Assembly (NCBI GenBank): GCA_045544835.1
Contig: JAZPZS010000104.1
Span: forward strand, 1 to 20,381
DNA from: UBA1189 sp045544835
GTDB taxonomy: Bacteria > Bacteroidota > Bacteroidia > Bacteroidales > Bacteroidaceae
DNA length: 20,381 bases
Direction of reading: 5' to 3'
The notes under the pieces were generated by a model, which ran no database searches, was not told the origin of the DNA, and saw nothing but the letters and a program-made list of their open reading frames with translations. The translations under genes and the position numbers were made by a program. Numbering within the stretch: the stretch's first letter is position 1; every line of letters begins with the position of its first letter. Shown here in pieces: positions 7,314 through 14,231 of the stretch.

Positions 7314-8249
7314 TTAGAAAGCAAAGGATAACTGTTGATAGCGCAGATCGCGCAGTGCCAATATCTCGCGTTGGAAGTTGCGAACCAAGAGCTCCGAGAG
7401 CTTGTCGCGCTTCTCAGGTTTCGCTACAATGGCATTCTTCGACCAGATGCGCTCCACGTTATAGTTACTATACAATTGTTCCATAAACGTGTCATCCGGA
7501 TCTTGAGATTTGCCATCACTATTGGTCAGCATCCATTGAAAACGTCGGTAGCTCAGCAAGTCACAGAACTTCTTGAGCCTTATCTGCTCCTTATCACCGA
7601 AGCTAGACTGCTGGTGTTTCTTCCCCGTTGGTCTGTAGGGAGGGTCGAGGAAGAAGAAGGTATTTCCATGCGCCTCATTGTATGTCTTCTCATAGTCGCC
7701 ACACACGATCGTTACTCGTTGCAGCAGCTTGCTATCCGCATAGATGGTGCGCTCGTCACAGATATTAGGATTGAGCAAATGGTTATAGGCGCCGTTGAAG
7801 CGTCCATTGACATTAATCCTATAATTTGCGTTCGATGTCTTGTTCAGGAAAATGAAGAGTGCCGCATGTCGCAAGCCATCAGACAGCCGGGCGTTGAATT
7901 CATCGCGCAACGTATTGAAATATTCCCGTCGCTCATCCTCATCGAGCGGGAGGAATTCCCGTTGGATTTTTTTGAGTTCGGTCACCAACTCTTTGGCTCT
8001 GTCGCGCACCATGTTGTACGCCCGGATGAGGTCCATGTTGCTGTCATTGATTACCGCCCGCTTGATGTTTGGGTAGGTCTGCAACATATAAAAGAGCAAG
8101 GCACCTCCTCCCACGAATGGCTCTATATAGGTTACGTCGGGCATGTCGGCAAAGTCAGCAGGTAGGGCTTGAGCCAGTATGTGTATGTGCTGGCTTTTTG
8201 ATCCCGGCCACTTGATAAATGGTTGTGCTCCTATATATAATCCTGCCAT
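7314..8249 (-). CDS. dam: Dam-type (D12 class) N6-adenine DNA methyltransferase, stand-alone
   Basis: A 311-residue class I methyltransferase of the MethyltransfD12 family, which transfers a methyl group from S-adenosylmethionine to N6 of adenine. Seen motifs: QPFIKWPGSKSQ near residues 9-20 (the K.W.G.K opening of Dam enzymes), the SAM-binding IEPFVGGGALLFY (42-54), FIFLNKTSNANYRIN (132-146, target-recognition flank) and the catalytic LDPPY (201-205). I chose the ATG complementary to 8247-8249 because CAGGAG precedes it by about 8 bp and the conserved opening follows at once; a GTG at 8301-8303 would add 18 unmatched residues. Neither neighbour (gdhA, fucO) is a restriction enzyme, so it appears to be an orphan or solitary methylase. 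GATC is the commonest target of the family, but the target cannot be read here. Its own promoter lies upstream. Confidence 0.9.
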   Translation of the reverse strand: MAGLYIGAQPFIKWPGSKSQHIHILAQALPADFADMPDVTYIEPFVGGGALLFYMLQTYPNIKRAVINDSNMDLIRAYNMVRDRAKELVTELKKIQREFLPLDEDERREYFNTLRDEFNARLSDGLRHAALFIFLNKTSNANYRINVNGRFNGAYNHLLNPNICDERTIYADSKLLQRVTIVCGDYEKTYNEAHGNTFFFLDPPYRPTGKKHQQSSFGDKEQIRLKKFCDLLSYRRFQWMLTNSDGKSQDPDDTFMEQLYSNYNVERIWSKNAIVAKPEKRDKLSELLVRNFQREILALRDLRYQQLSFAF

Positions 8250-8355
8250 TAGATGCTCCTGCTTGATTCCTGAAAACAAAAAATCTCCCTCAAAAAAACA
8301 CACGACAACTCGGTGTTTCCTTAGGGTTGTACTTTTTTGCCAACTCTTTCAGCCA

Positions 8356-8387
8356 CAAAGATAATAGGTATAGATAGTTTAAACAAA
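8356..8387 (-). promoter_or_regulatory. dam: dam promoter
   Basis: The minus strand has TTTG (complement of 8384-8387), a 20-bp spacer and TATCTTTG (complement of 8356-8363), an exact match to the Bacteroides -33/-7 consensus. The leader to the chosen ATG at 8249 would be about 100 nt. Confidence 0.75.
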
Positions 8388-8600
8388 TATTTTTTCAAAA
8401 AACTCACTAAAAAAATTCCACAATCAGCAACTTTTGTCATATTTTGTAGGAAAAAGTTGACCAAACAGGTATTTTCTTCCACGTTTAGTCTTTGTTTGAA
8501 TTTTGTTTTAACGTCTTCAAAGGGAGTTTTCAGGAAGCCGACCAAAGAGCCAACCAAAACATAATAGCGACATTTTTTCAAACAGATTCTTGAATTCTAT

Positions 8601-8631
8601 TTTGAATTTTCATAAAGAAGTTTTACTTTTG
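8601..8631 (+). promoter_or_regulatory. fucO: fucO promoter
   Basis: TTTG at 8601-8604, a 19-bp spacer, and TACTTTTG at 8624-8631 match the Bacteroides promoter consensus perfectly. The predicted leader is about 45 nt, ending in an A-rich stretch before the ATG at 8682, as is usual for highly expressed Bacteroidales genes. Confidence 0.78.
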
Positions 8632-8681
8632 CTATCACAACTCAGTTAATCATAATACTAACTAAAAAGAAAAGACACAAG

Positions 8682-9836
8682 ATGGTAAATCGTTTTATTC
8701 TCAACGAAGTGTCCTACTTCGGTCCCGGAGCACGCAAGGAGCTCCCTGGTGTAATCGCTCGTTTAGGCTTCAAGAAGGCCATGATCGTAACCGACAAGGG
8801 CCTCATCCAATATGGAGTAGCCAAGATGGTGAGCGACGTGCTCGACGAAGCTGGCATCCCCTACGAGATCTATAGTGAGGTAAAGCCCAATCCCACCGTG
8901 ACCAACGTACAGATGGGTGTTGAGGCTTTCAAGAAGTCTGGTGCCGACTGTCTGGTGGCTATCGGTGGCGGTTCGGCCATGGATACAGCCAAGGGTATCG
9001 GTATCATCATCACCAACCCCGAGTTTGCCGACGTGGTATCACTCGAAGGCGTGGCACCTACCAAGCATAAGAGTGTGCCCATCATCGCACTGCCCACCAC
9101 AGCCGGCACAGCTGCCGAGACTACCATCAACTACGTCATCATCGACGAGGAGAAGCAGAAGAAGATGGTATGTGTTGACCCCAATGACATACCCTGCTGC
9201 TCCATCGTAGATGCCGAGCTCATGTACTCGTTGCCCAAGGGTACCACAGCAGCTACGGGTCTTGATGCCCTTACTCATGCTATCGAAGGTTACATCACCA
9301 AGGCAGCTTGGGAGATGTCCGACATGTTCGAGATTGAGGCCATCCGCATGATCAACAAATACCTGCGCACTGCCGTATTCGAGCCCACCAACCCCGTTGG
9401 ACGCAACGGTATGGCCGTAGCTCAGTATATTGCCGGTATGGCATTCTCTAACGTAGGTCTCGGTGTCGTTCACGGCATGGCTCATCCGATGGGTTCGCTC
9501 TTCGATATTCCTCACGGCGTGGCCAACGCCTTGTTGCTCCCCACCATCATGGAGTTCAATGCCCCCGTATGCCTCGACAAGTACGTAGAGATTGCCAAGG
9601 CCATGGACGCATATCGTGAAGGCATGACCAAGGAAGAGGCCGCCGAGGCAGCTTGCAAGGCGGTGCGCGACCTGGCCATCGAAGTTGGCATACCACAGCA
9701 CCTGACCGAAATCGGTATCAAGGAGGAGGACATCCCCGCTTTGGCCGAGCAGGCTATCACCGATGTATGCACACCGGGCAACCCACGTGAGGTGACGAAG
9801 GAAGACATCATCGCCCTCTACAAGAAGGTTCTCTAA
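8682..9836 (+). CDS. fucO: Lactaldehyde reductase (iron-containing alcohol dehydrogenase)
   Basis: A 384-residue group III iron-dependent alcohol dehydrogenase that closely resembles E. coli FucO from end to end. Examples are the start VNRFILNEVSYFGPGA, PTTAGTAAETTINYVI, AATGLDALTHAIEGYIT and FSNVGLGVVHGMAHPMG. FucO reduces L-lactaldehyde to L-1,2-propanediol with NADH in the cytoplasm. This disposes of electrons when L-fucose or L-rhamnose is fermented. Metal ligands are predicted as D195, H199, H264 and H278; GGGS at 95-98 binds the dinucleotide; D38 matches the E. coli Asp39 linked to NAD rather than NADP use. It is monocistronic, with its own promoter and a strong terminator. No fucose or rhamnose isomerase, kinase or aldolase gene is beside it, but the PL11 and GH95 genes 4-6 kb away would supply those sugars. 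A broader 1,2-diol or alcohol dehydrogenase role is possible. Confidence 0.92.
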   Translation: MVNRFILNEVSYFGPGARKELPGVIARLGFKKAMIVTDKGLIQYGVAKMVSDVLDEAGIPYEIYSEVKPNPTVTNVQMGVEAFKKSGADCLVAIGGGSAMDTAKGIGIIITNPEFADVVSLEGVAPTKHKSVPIIALPTTAGTAAETTINYVIIDEEKQKKMVCVDPNDIPCCSIVDAELMYSLPKGTTAATGLDALTHAIEGYITKAAWEMSDMFEIEAIRMINKYLRTAVFEPTNPVGRNGMAVAQYIAGMAFSNVGLGVVHGMAHPMGSLFDIPHGVANALLLPTIMEFNAPVCLDKYVEIAKAMDAYREGMTKEEAAEAACKAVRDLAIEVGIPQHLTEIGIKEEDIPALAEQAITDVCTPGNPREVTKEDIIALYKKVL

Positions 9837-9873
9837 GAGCCACTATCCGTTCCCATGTGGAACTGCCTATACA

Positions 9874-9912
9874 ATTGCCGCCATCACATTACCATATGTA
9901 GATGGCGGCAAT
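9874..9912 (+). terminator. fucO: fucO terminator hairpin
   Basis: A perfect 12-bp stem (ATTGCCGCCATC at 9874-9885, GATGGCGGCAAT at 9901-9912) encloses a 15-nt loop, 38 bp past the fucO stop. It is followed by a pyrimidine-rich ACCTTTCTTTTC run, consistent with intrinsic termination on the plus strand. Confidence 0.82.
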
Positions 9913-10062
9913 ACCTTTCTTTTCACTCATAACTCTTCCTTTTTTCACTCCTGAACACTGCTACTCTTTTTCGCAGCCACTCGCTTACTTTTTCTAAAAA
10001 CTTTTTCATAGCACTCCTATTATATTATATATTGGTTATCGTTATCGTTGACAGCATGCGTC

Positions 10063-10224
10063 ATGCTATCTGAAGGCAATTTATATAGAGATGTCAGGAA
10101 TATATACAACCATTTCATCGATGATTATTACGCTTTCATAGAGTATAATGGAATAAAAGGCGGAGATACAATAAAACAACTTCGCGATTTAATTAATAGG
10201 ATAGGGAAAAGTGTTGGTACTTAG
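10063..10224 (+). CDS. Unassigned 53-codon reading frame
   Basis: ATG to TAG gives 53 residues: starting MLSEGNLYRDVRNIYNHFID, with YYAFIEYNGIKGGD in the middle and ending QLRDLINRIGKSVGT. The mix of charged and aromatic residues and the predicted helix LRDLINRIGK look protein-like rather than random for such AT-rich DNA, but I recognise no family. The frame is open upstream to 10012 without another ATG. No good ribosome site or promoter is seen. It could be a small native gene or the front of a decayed larger gene whose rest lies in another frame downstream (10200-10439). Confidence 0.25.
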   Translation: MLSEGNLYRDVRNIYNHFIDDYYAFIEYNGIKGGDTIKQLRDLINRIGKSVGT

Positions 10225-10439
10225 GATTAATGTTAATAGTTCAAGAGTTACAAGAGATATAAAGAGGATTACGTAATCCTTTCATCATTGAATATTCGAA
10301 TCTTTCAAGAATAATCGATAATCTCTCTAACTTCACCAATAAACTTCCCAATACGATATCAAACAATATATCTCATATGTACTCTGTGTTAGGGAAACAG
10401 GTACATCTTCTGAGTTTAACGGAGAGAAGTGTTAAGTAA
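10200..10439 (+). pseudogene. Interrupted reading frame, possible gene relic
   Basis: In one frame 10200-10439 is open except for a single TAA at 10260-10262. After that stop 58 codons stay open, including FIIEYSNLSRIIDNLSNF and HMYSVLGKQVHLLSLTERS, ending at TAA 10437-10439. No initiation codon stands near the front of the long part. The base content matches the preceding 53-codon frame, and the two together could be one frameshifted gene. This is inference from open-frame pattern only. Confidence 0.2.
10265..10280. repeat. 16-bp perfect palindrome
   Basis: AGGATTACGTAATCCT is its own reverse complement with no central spacer. With no loop it is a poor RNA hairpin and is more like a binding site for a dimeric DNA-binding protein or a recombination core. 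It lies inside the AT-rich remnant. Confidence 0.5.
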
Positions 10440-10442
10440 GTT

Positions 10443-11141
10443 TTACTTAAACAGATCTACCAAATAGGATAGCTTGATGGTGATGGTGGTATTGGCTGAG
10501 CGGCCGAAGGGGTCGGCCTTGGAGTTGCCATACATATCGGATAGGCCAAAGAAGTAGCGCCCTTCAAGGGTGAAGTTGCCGATGGAGGTCTTTAGCTCCA
10601 TGCCCGCACCGCCAGCAATACCATATTCAAAGGTGTTCTCTATCTGTTTGCCATATTGTGCGGTGATGCCGTTGGGACGGTTAGTGGGGTTCCATGGATG
10701 CTCTTGAGTGTATCCATACGTCTCATCATCGCTGAGGTAAAGGCCAATCTGAGGACCTGCATTGAAGAAGAACTGCACACCGCGTTCCTCTTGTCCCCAA
10801 CCGAGATGAGCAAAGAAGGGTATTTCCACGTAGTTCGTAGTGCGGCAGTAGGTGTTGTTGCTGCCATCATCAATCATCTCGTTCCAACCGCGTTGGGCGA
10901 AGTTTACCTCGAGCTGGGCGGCACAGATGAGCGCGAAATATTTCTCCGTGGTGTAGCGTAGGGTGAAGCCACCAGTATATCCAGGCTGCAGCCCTTGCTT
11001 GATGGTGGGACTAAAGTCGACGCTGCTGAGGTTGTAGCCTCCGTTGAAGCCAACAGCGAGGTTGTTGCGCAACTCGCCTACCTGGCTAAAAGCACTGGTG
11101 GCAAGGAACATGCATAGGAGAGGTAGTAGCAGTCGTCGCAT
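10443..11141 (-). CDS. Outer-membrane beta-barrel protein (PorT/OMP_b-brl type)
   Basis: A 232-residue exported protein with a clear signal peptide (MRRLLLPLLCMFLATSAFSQ) followed by about eight amphipathic strands. Typical strand texts are LAVGFNGGYNLSSVDF, GYTGGFTLRYTTE, YVEIPFFAHLGWG, VQFFFNAGPQIGLYLSD, YGIAGGAGMEL and FTLEGRYFFGLSDMY. It ends with an aromatic C-terminal strand (TITIKLSYLVDLFK), as expected for BAM-assembled barrels. This is the Bacteroidetes 'outer membrane protein beta-barrel' family (PorT-like length); the precise role is unknown. Its ATG shares one base with the TGA of the LysM gene before it (TGATG), so the two are translationally coupled and likely work in the same envelope process. 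A porin function should not be assumed. Confidence 0.85.
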   Translation of the reverse strand: MRRLLLPLLCMFLATSAFSQVGELRNNLAVGFNGGYNLSSVDFSPTIKQGLQPGYTGGFTLRYTTEKYFALICAAQLEVNFAQRGWNEMIDDGSNNTYCRTTNYVEIPFFAHLGWGQEERGVQFFFNAGPQIGLYLSDDETYGYTQEHPWNPTNRPNGITAQYGKQIENTFEYGIAGGAGMELKTSIGNFTLEGRYFFGLSDMYGNSKADPFGRSANTTITIKLSYLVDLFK

Positions 11142-13042
11142 CAGTCGAAATCAATTTTTTGAAGTTGATAATCTCTGCCAAAATGTACGAAGAAGGCCTT
11201 ACGATTGATGAATCCTCCCCAATTGTTGACTCGCTCAAACTTGAAACCGGTCTGTATGGGGTCATATTTCATCTCGCTCAAACGGTTATCCATATCCGTG
11301 CCGTAGAGATGCAGTGCCTTGAGGAAATAATATCCGATATCGAATCCGAGGATGGCATATTTGGGGTATCGGTTCACGATCTCCTTGCTGTAGGTACGGC
11401 GGTATTTCTTATGGAAGTCGACAGCCTGAGGAAGCAGGTTGTTGGTGTAGAACGATGAGTAGAAATAGGTGTCAATCTCGTAGAACGAGGCCAGATGATT
11501 GTTGGTATACACCTGATACTGTGGATAACCGAAGAGATGAAGGTCGTACTTAGTGGTGGCGGTATCGCGCACCAGCAACTGGAATACGGGCATCATATTG
11601 TTGAGGATACCGGCCTTCTCGGAAGTCATCATGAGGATGTTCTGACGTTTCAGGTCCAAGCGTGAGAATATGGTGTCTTTGTTTGTGGCGGTGTCTGCGA
11701 CGAGCGTGATGTATGGCATGTTACGCCCAGCCAACTCCTGCTTGAATCCGGCAACGATGCCATCGTCGGTCTCATCGGGTGACTCGAAGAAGATTACGTT
11801 GGGATGAGGGAATTGACGGAAGAAATGGTCGTAGACCTCAGAGTAGAAGTAGCTCTGGGGTGTATTCACCTGATAGATGTAGGGATTGGTGAAGACCTCG
11901 TCGACGCTGCGGTCGAAAGGTATCACGAGCCTTATGCCTGTCGTGTCGGCAAAGGCGGCAGCCTCAGCGATGTGCTTGCTGTGCACGGGACCTATGATCA
12001 CGTTCATCTCGCGCATCTCGGGACGTGACAGTATGGGACGGATAGATGCCCACTTGTCGCCCGAGTCGTAGACATGCAGGTCGATGGAGACTCCCTCTTT
12101 CTTCAGGCTATCGAGTGCCAGCAAGAGACCTTCGTAGAACTCCACCATTTTTTGTTGGTCGCTACTGAGGCTGTCCGTATCGAGTGCGAACGGGAGTATC
12201 AGTGCAGCCTTTATCTGCTCGATGTCAGCAACCAGCTCCTTGGATTCTGCGAATAGCTCTTCATCGGAGGGTATGACAGCCGGCGTAGGAGGAACCTGCT
12301 CCTGCTGCGGTTGTGAAGCAGCCCTTGCAGCAATCTCCTCACGAGAATAGGGGATGCAGATGACTTCGCCTCGCTTCAGCTTGCGGGTTTTCAGTTCAGG
12401 GTTGGCTTCGAGGAGCTCCTGCTGGGTGATGCCATACATGCGGCTGATGCGGAAGACATTCTCCTTGCGCTTTACCTTATGCTCGGTCTTGCACTGGAGT
12501 TGCTGCTCCATCACGGCCTCTTCCACTACAGGTGCCGCAACCTCTTTTATGCCTTGGCCAATGAGTGGATTCGGTTCCGTCACTTTGGGGGCAGTCTCCA
12601 GTACCGTTTCCTGTTCAAGCTTCTTTTCAGGGATAACAATCACTTGTCCCACTTTGAAGTTCTCGGCACTCAACCCTGGGTTCGCATCGCATATCTCTTT
12701 GGCCTTGAGCCCATAGATTACGGTCAGACGGTAAAGTGTTTCCCCTGTTTTTATAGTATGGAACTTTTTGCCCCCCTCGTCAGGCGTTTCTGCAGATATC
12801 TCTTCCACACGTTTTTTCTGGGGGATAAGCAGTTGCTGCCCCACCTTTATCACCACATCACTACCAGGATTGAGAGCGATAATCTCAGCCTCGGTGACCC
12901 CGTACATCCGTGAAATGGAGTATAAGCCTTGTCCTTTAGTCACTGTATGGAGAAAGGTTTTGTCTTCCTGTGCCACTGTCGCATGCAGGGGGAGTAGCAC
13001 AAGAAAAGCCAAGGCTGCGATATGTCTGAACAAAATTCCCAT
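11141..13042 (-). CDS. LysM-repeat protein with periplasmic-binding (LpoA-like) domain
   Basis: With the ATG complementary to 13040-13042 the product is 633 residues. That start has AGGA a few bases ahead and opens directly with a signal peptide (MGILFRHIAALAFLVLLPLH); a longer in-frame start at 13081 would bury it. Three LysM motifs follow at about 30-74, 93-138 and 186-231 (for example HTVTKGQGLYSISRMYGVT and VGQQLLIP). These bind peptidoglycan glycan chains. Residues about 278-633 form a type 1 periplasmic-binding fold (AALILPFALD, MNVIIGPVHSKHIAEAAAFA, GIRLVIPFDRS), the fold also used by the penicillin-binding-protein activator LpoA. It is thus likely a periplasmic wall-associated protein rather than a transporter subunit; no permease or ATPase gene is near. 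It is coupled to the barrel gene downstream and divergent from a SPOR lipoprotein. Confidence 0.88.
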   Translation of the reverse strand: MGILFRHIAALAFLVLLPLHATVAQEDKTFLHTVTKGQGLYSISRMYGVTEAEIIALNPGSDVVIKVGQQLLIPQKKRVEEISAETPDEGGKKFHTIKTGETLYRLTVIYGLKAKEICDANPGLSAENFKVGQVIVIPEKKLEQETVLETAPKVTEPNPLIGQGIKEVAAPVVEEAVMEQQLQCKTEHKVKRKENVFRISRMYGITQQELLEANPELKTRKLKRGEVICIPYSREEIAARAASQPQQEQVPPTPAVIPSDEELFAESKELVADIEQIKAALILPFALDTDSLSSDQQKMVEFYEGLLLALDSLKKEGVSIDLHVYDSGDKWASIRPILSRPEMREMNVIIGPVHSKHIAEAAAFADTTGIRLVIPFDRSVDEVFTNPYIYQVNTPQSYFYSEVYDHFFRQFPHPNVIFFESPDETDDGIVAGFKQELAGRNMPYITLVADTATNKDTIFSRLDLKRQNILMMTSEKAGILNNMMPVFQLLVRDTATTKYDLHLFGYPQYQVYTNNHLASFYEIDTYFYSSFYTNNLLPQAVDFHKKYRRTYSKEIVNRYPKYAILGFDIGYYFLKALHLYGTDMDNRLSEMKYDPIQTGFKFERVNNWGGFINRKAFFVHFGRDYQLQKIDFD

Positions 13043-13067
13043 ATTTCCTAATTTATATATTGTGGTG

Positions 13068-13075
13068 CAAAAATA
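13068..13075 (-). promoter_or_regulatory. -7 element of the LysM/barrel operon
   Basis: The minus strand reads TATTTTTG (perfect TAnnTTTG), 25 bp before the LysM ATG. No TTTG is found at 19-21 bp upstream, so only half of the promoter consensus is met. Confidence 0.5.
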
Positions 13076-13119
13076 GCACAAAAAAAGGGATTATCTTCGG
13101 TTTTATCGAAACTTTATGT

Positions 13120-13127
13120 TATTTTTG
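13120..13127 (+). promoter_or_regulatory. -7 element of the SPOR lipoprotein gene
   Basis: TATTTTTG on the plus strand is a perfect TAnnTTTG, 37 bp before the ATG at 13165. The -33 region is TTCG-like (three of four). The opposing element for the LysM operon lies only 45 bp away, so both promoters could be read by one regulator. Confidence 0.5.
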
Positions 13128-13164
13128 CAGAATAATTTGATTACCAACCAAAAGTTATACAAGT

Positions 13165-13662
13165 ATGAGAAAGAGCGTATTTTTCGGTTTGATGAGTATT
13201 TTGATAGTATTTGCTTCCTGCAAATCGAAGGAGAGTGCCTACAAGCAGGCATATGAGAAGGCCAAGGCGCAAGAGAACACTCAGATTCAGGTAAATGCCC
13301 CCATGCAGGTAACTCCTGTAGCTACCCCAACTCCTGTTGTCACTACAGAATCAGACGATTATGAGGCAGCTCCTGTACGTCAGGAGCAAGTATCAGCTGT
13401 AGCTGTCAGCGGAGAGCTGAAGCCTTACAGCGTGGTGTGCGGAAGCTTTACCCTGCAAACCAATGCGCAAAACCTGAAGGACTTCCTGCAAGGCGAAGGC
13501 TATGCGTCAGGCATCGTGAAGAACGTGCAGAAGAACATGTTCCGCGTCATCATCGGCTCTTACGACACGAAAGTAGCTGCCGCACAAGCCCGCGAGGCCT
13601 TCAAGGCAAAGTATCCTAATCGTGCCGACTTCCAGGGGGCGTGGATCCTGCTGAACAAGTAA
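13165..13662 (+). CDS. SPOR-domain lipoprotein
   Basis: A 165-residue lipoprotein. The signal ends in a lipobox (VFASC, Cys19). A flexible linker rich in Pro, Thr, Val and Gln follows (about 40-80, with TPVATPTPVV), and a C-terminal SPOR domain at about 84-163 (KPYSVVCGSFTLQTNAQNLK, FRVIIGSYDTKVAAAQAREA, AWILLNK). SPOR domains bind denuded glycan strands at division septa, so this protein probably sits at the inner face of the outer membrane or in the periplasm and contacts septal peptidoglycan. It is divergent from the LysM/beta-barrel pair and shares their upstream region. A terminator-like hairpin follows, which separates it from yqgF. Confidence 0.9.
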   Translation: MRKSVFFGLMSILIVFASCKSKESAYKQAYEKAKAQENTQIQVNAPMQVTPVATPTPVVTTESDDYEAAPVRQEQVSAVAVSGELKPYSVVCGSFTLQTNAQNLKDFLQGEGYASGIVKNVQKNMFRVIIGSYDTKVAAAQAREAFKAKYPNRADFQGAWILLNK

Positions 13663-13682
13663 TCCCTATACCTATTATATGT

Positions 13683-13710
13683 AAAGGGTGACCCTCTTCG
13701 GTCGCCCTTT
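13683..13710 (+). terminator. Terminator after SPOR lipoprotein gene
   Basis: An 11-bp stem (AAAGGGTGACC at 13683-13693, GGTCGCCCTTT at 13700-13710) with one T-G wobble closes a 6-nt loop 20 bp past the stop. The second arm ends in TTT and continues ATTAT, fitting intrinsic termination. Confidence 0.78.
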
Positions 13711-13750
13711 ATTATGAATCATCACGCATCACCGCTATCCTAGGCATCAT

Positions 13751-14176
13751 ATGGGACGCATCCTCGCTATTGATTATGGGAAGAAACGTACGGGACTGGC
13801 AGTCACGGACGTACTGCAAATCATCCCTAACGGACTGACTACCGTACCTACACACACGCTGATGGAATTTATCCTCGATTATGTGAGGCGCGAGCCTGTG
13901 GACCGCATCGTAGTGGGGCTCCCCAAGCAGATGTCGGGCCAGCCATCGGAGAATATGGCCCGCATAACCCCCTTCGTCAACCGGTTGCGCAAGGTGCTTC
14001 CTCAGATACCGGTCGAGTATGTCGACGAACGCTTCACCTCCGTGCTTGCCCATCAGGCGATGATTGATGGCGGATTGAAAAAAAAGGATCGCCAACGCAA
14101 GGAACTGGTCGACGAGATCAGCGCCACAATCATATTGCAGAGTTATATGGACAGTCGAAAGACTAAAGGCCTTTAA
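13751..14176 (+). CDS. yqgF: YqgF/RuvX-type pre-16S rRNA processing nuclease
   Basis: A 141-residue RNase H-fold protein of the YqgF family, which trims the 5' end of 16S rRNA precursor; it was earlier called putative Holliday junction resolvase. The fold is marked by ILAIDYGKKRTGLAVTD (4-20, with Asp8), RIVVGLPKQMSGQ (52-64), VEYVDERFTS (88-97, Glu93) and LVDEISATIIL (119-129, Asp121). These are the acidic residues expected of the active site. Length is normal (about 138-145). It begins 88 bp after the SPOR gene, past that gene's hairpin, and is followed at 55 bp by def. A yqgF-def-TPR order on the same strand is common in Bacteroidales, so co-transcription is likely. No clear TAnnTTTG was seen just upstream. 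Confidence 0.93.
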   Translation: MGRILAIDYGKKRTGLAVTDVLQIIPNGLTTVPTHTLMEFILDYVRREPVDRIVVGLPKQMSGQPSENMARITPFVNRLRKVLPQIPVEYVDERFTSVLAHQAMIDGGLKKKDRQRKELVDEISATIILQSYMDSRKTKGL

Positions 14177-14231
14177 TGAAAATTAGTCATTCGCAATGTA
14201 CCACACACCATTTGATAAATTGTAAACAACT

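Larger units (their letters stand above)
8250..8681. other. AT-rich divergent intergenic region between dam and fucO
   Basis: This 432-bp stretch has no credible gene. It holds the dam promoter (8356-8387, minus) and the fucO promoter (8601-8631, plus). Between them are an 8-bp inverted repeat (CAACTTTT at 8428-8435 and AAAAGTTG at 8452-8459) and two adjoining 12-mers, GCCGACCAAAGA and GCCAACCAAAAC (8537-8560); a third TTGACCAAAC occurs at 8457-8466. The ACCAAA copies are candidate activator sites. An 86-codon frame on the minus strand (8321-8581) overlaps the dam promoter and resembles no family, so I treat it as chance. Confidence 0.7.
9837..10442. other. 606-bp AT-rich gap with possible gene remnant
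   Basis: Apart from the fucO terminator this gap holds no recognisable gene. From about 9,960 it is clearly more AT-rich than the flanking genes. It contains a 53-codon frame (10063-10224), a second frame interrupted by one TAA (10200-10439) and a 16-bp perfect palindrome (10265-10280). A GTTATC tandem duplication occurs at 10035-10046. No RNA gene or insertion-sequence ends were seen. Confidence 0.6.

Noticed and set aside
7299..7318. TCTAAT/ATTAGA inverted repeat over the dam stop codon as terminator.
   Set aside because: A 6-bp AT-only stem is too weak and frequent by chance in such DNA.
7335..8165. A 276-codon open frame on the plus strand.
   Set aside because: It is antisense to the dam gene, which has all expected motifs; no start signal or family on this strand.
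8250..8303. GTG start giving 18 more residues to the Dam protein.
   Set aside because: The ATG at 8249 has CAGGAG ahead of it and the conserved Dam opening follows directly; the extra residues match nothing.
8321..8581. An 86-codon frame in the dam-fucO gap, starting MKKCRYYVLVGSLVGF.
   Set aside because: It overlaps the dam promoter, has no ribosome site and no similarity I recognise; the hydrophobic text follows from T-rich DNA.
9039..9701. A 220-codon open frame on the minus strand.
   Set aside because: It is antisense to fucO, which matches the family from end to end; the frame is a by-product of GC-rich third positions.
10265..10280. Palindrome as an intrinsic terminator for the barrel or other gene.
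   Set aside because: It has no loop and no U-tract, and is 160 bp or more from the nearest gene end, so it does not look like a terminator.
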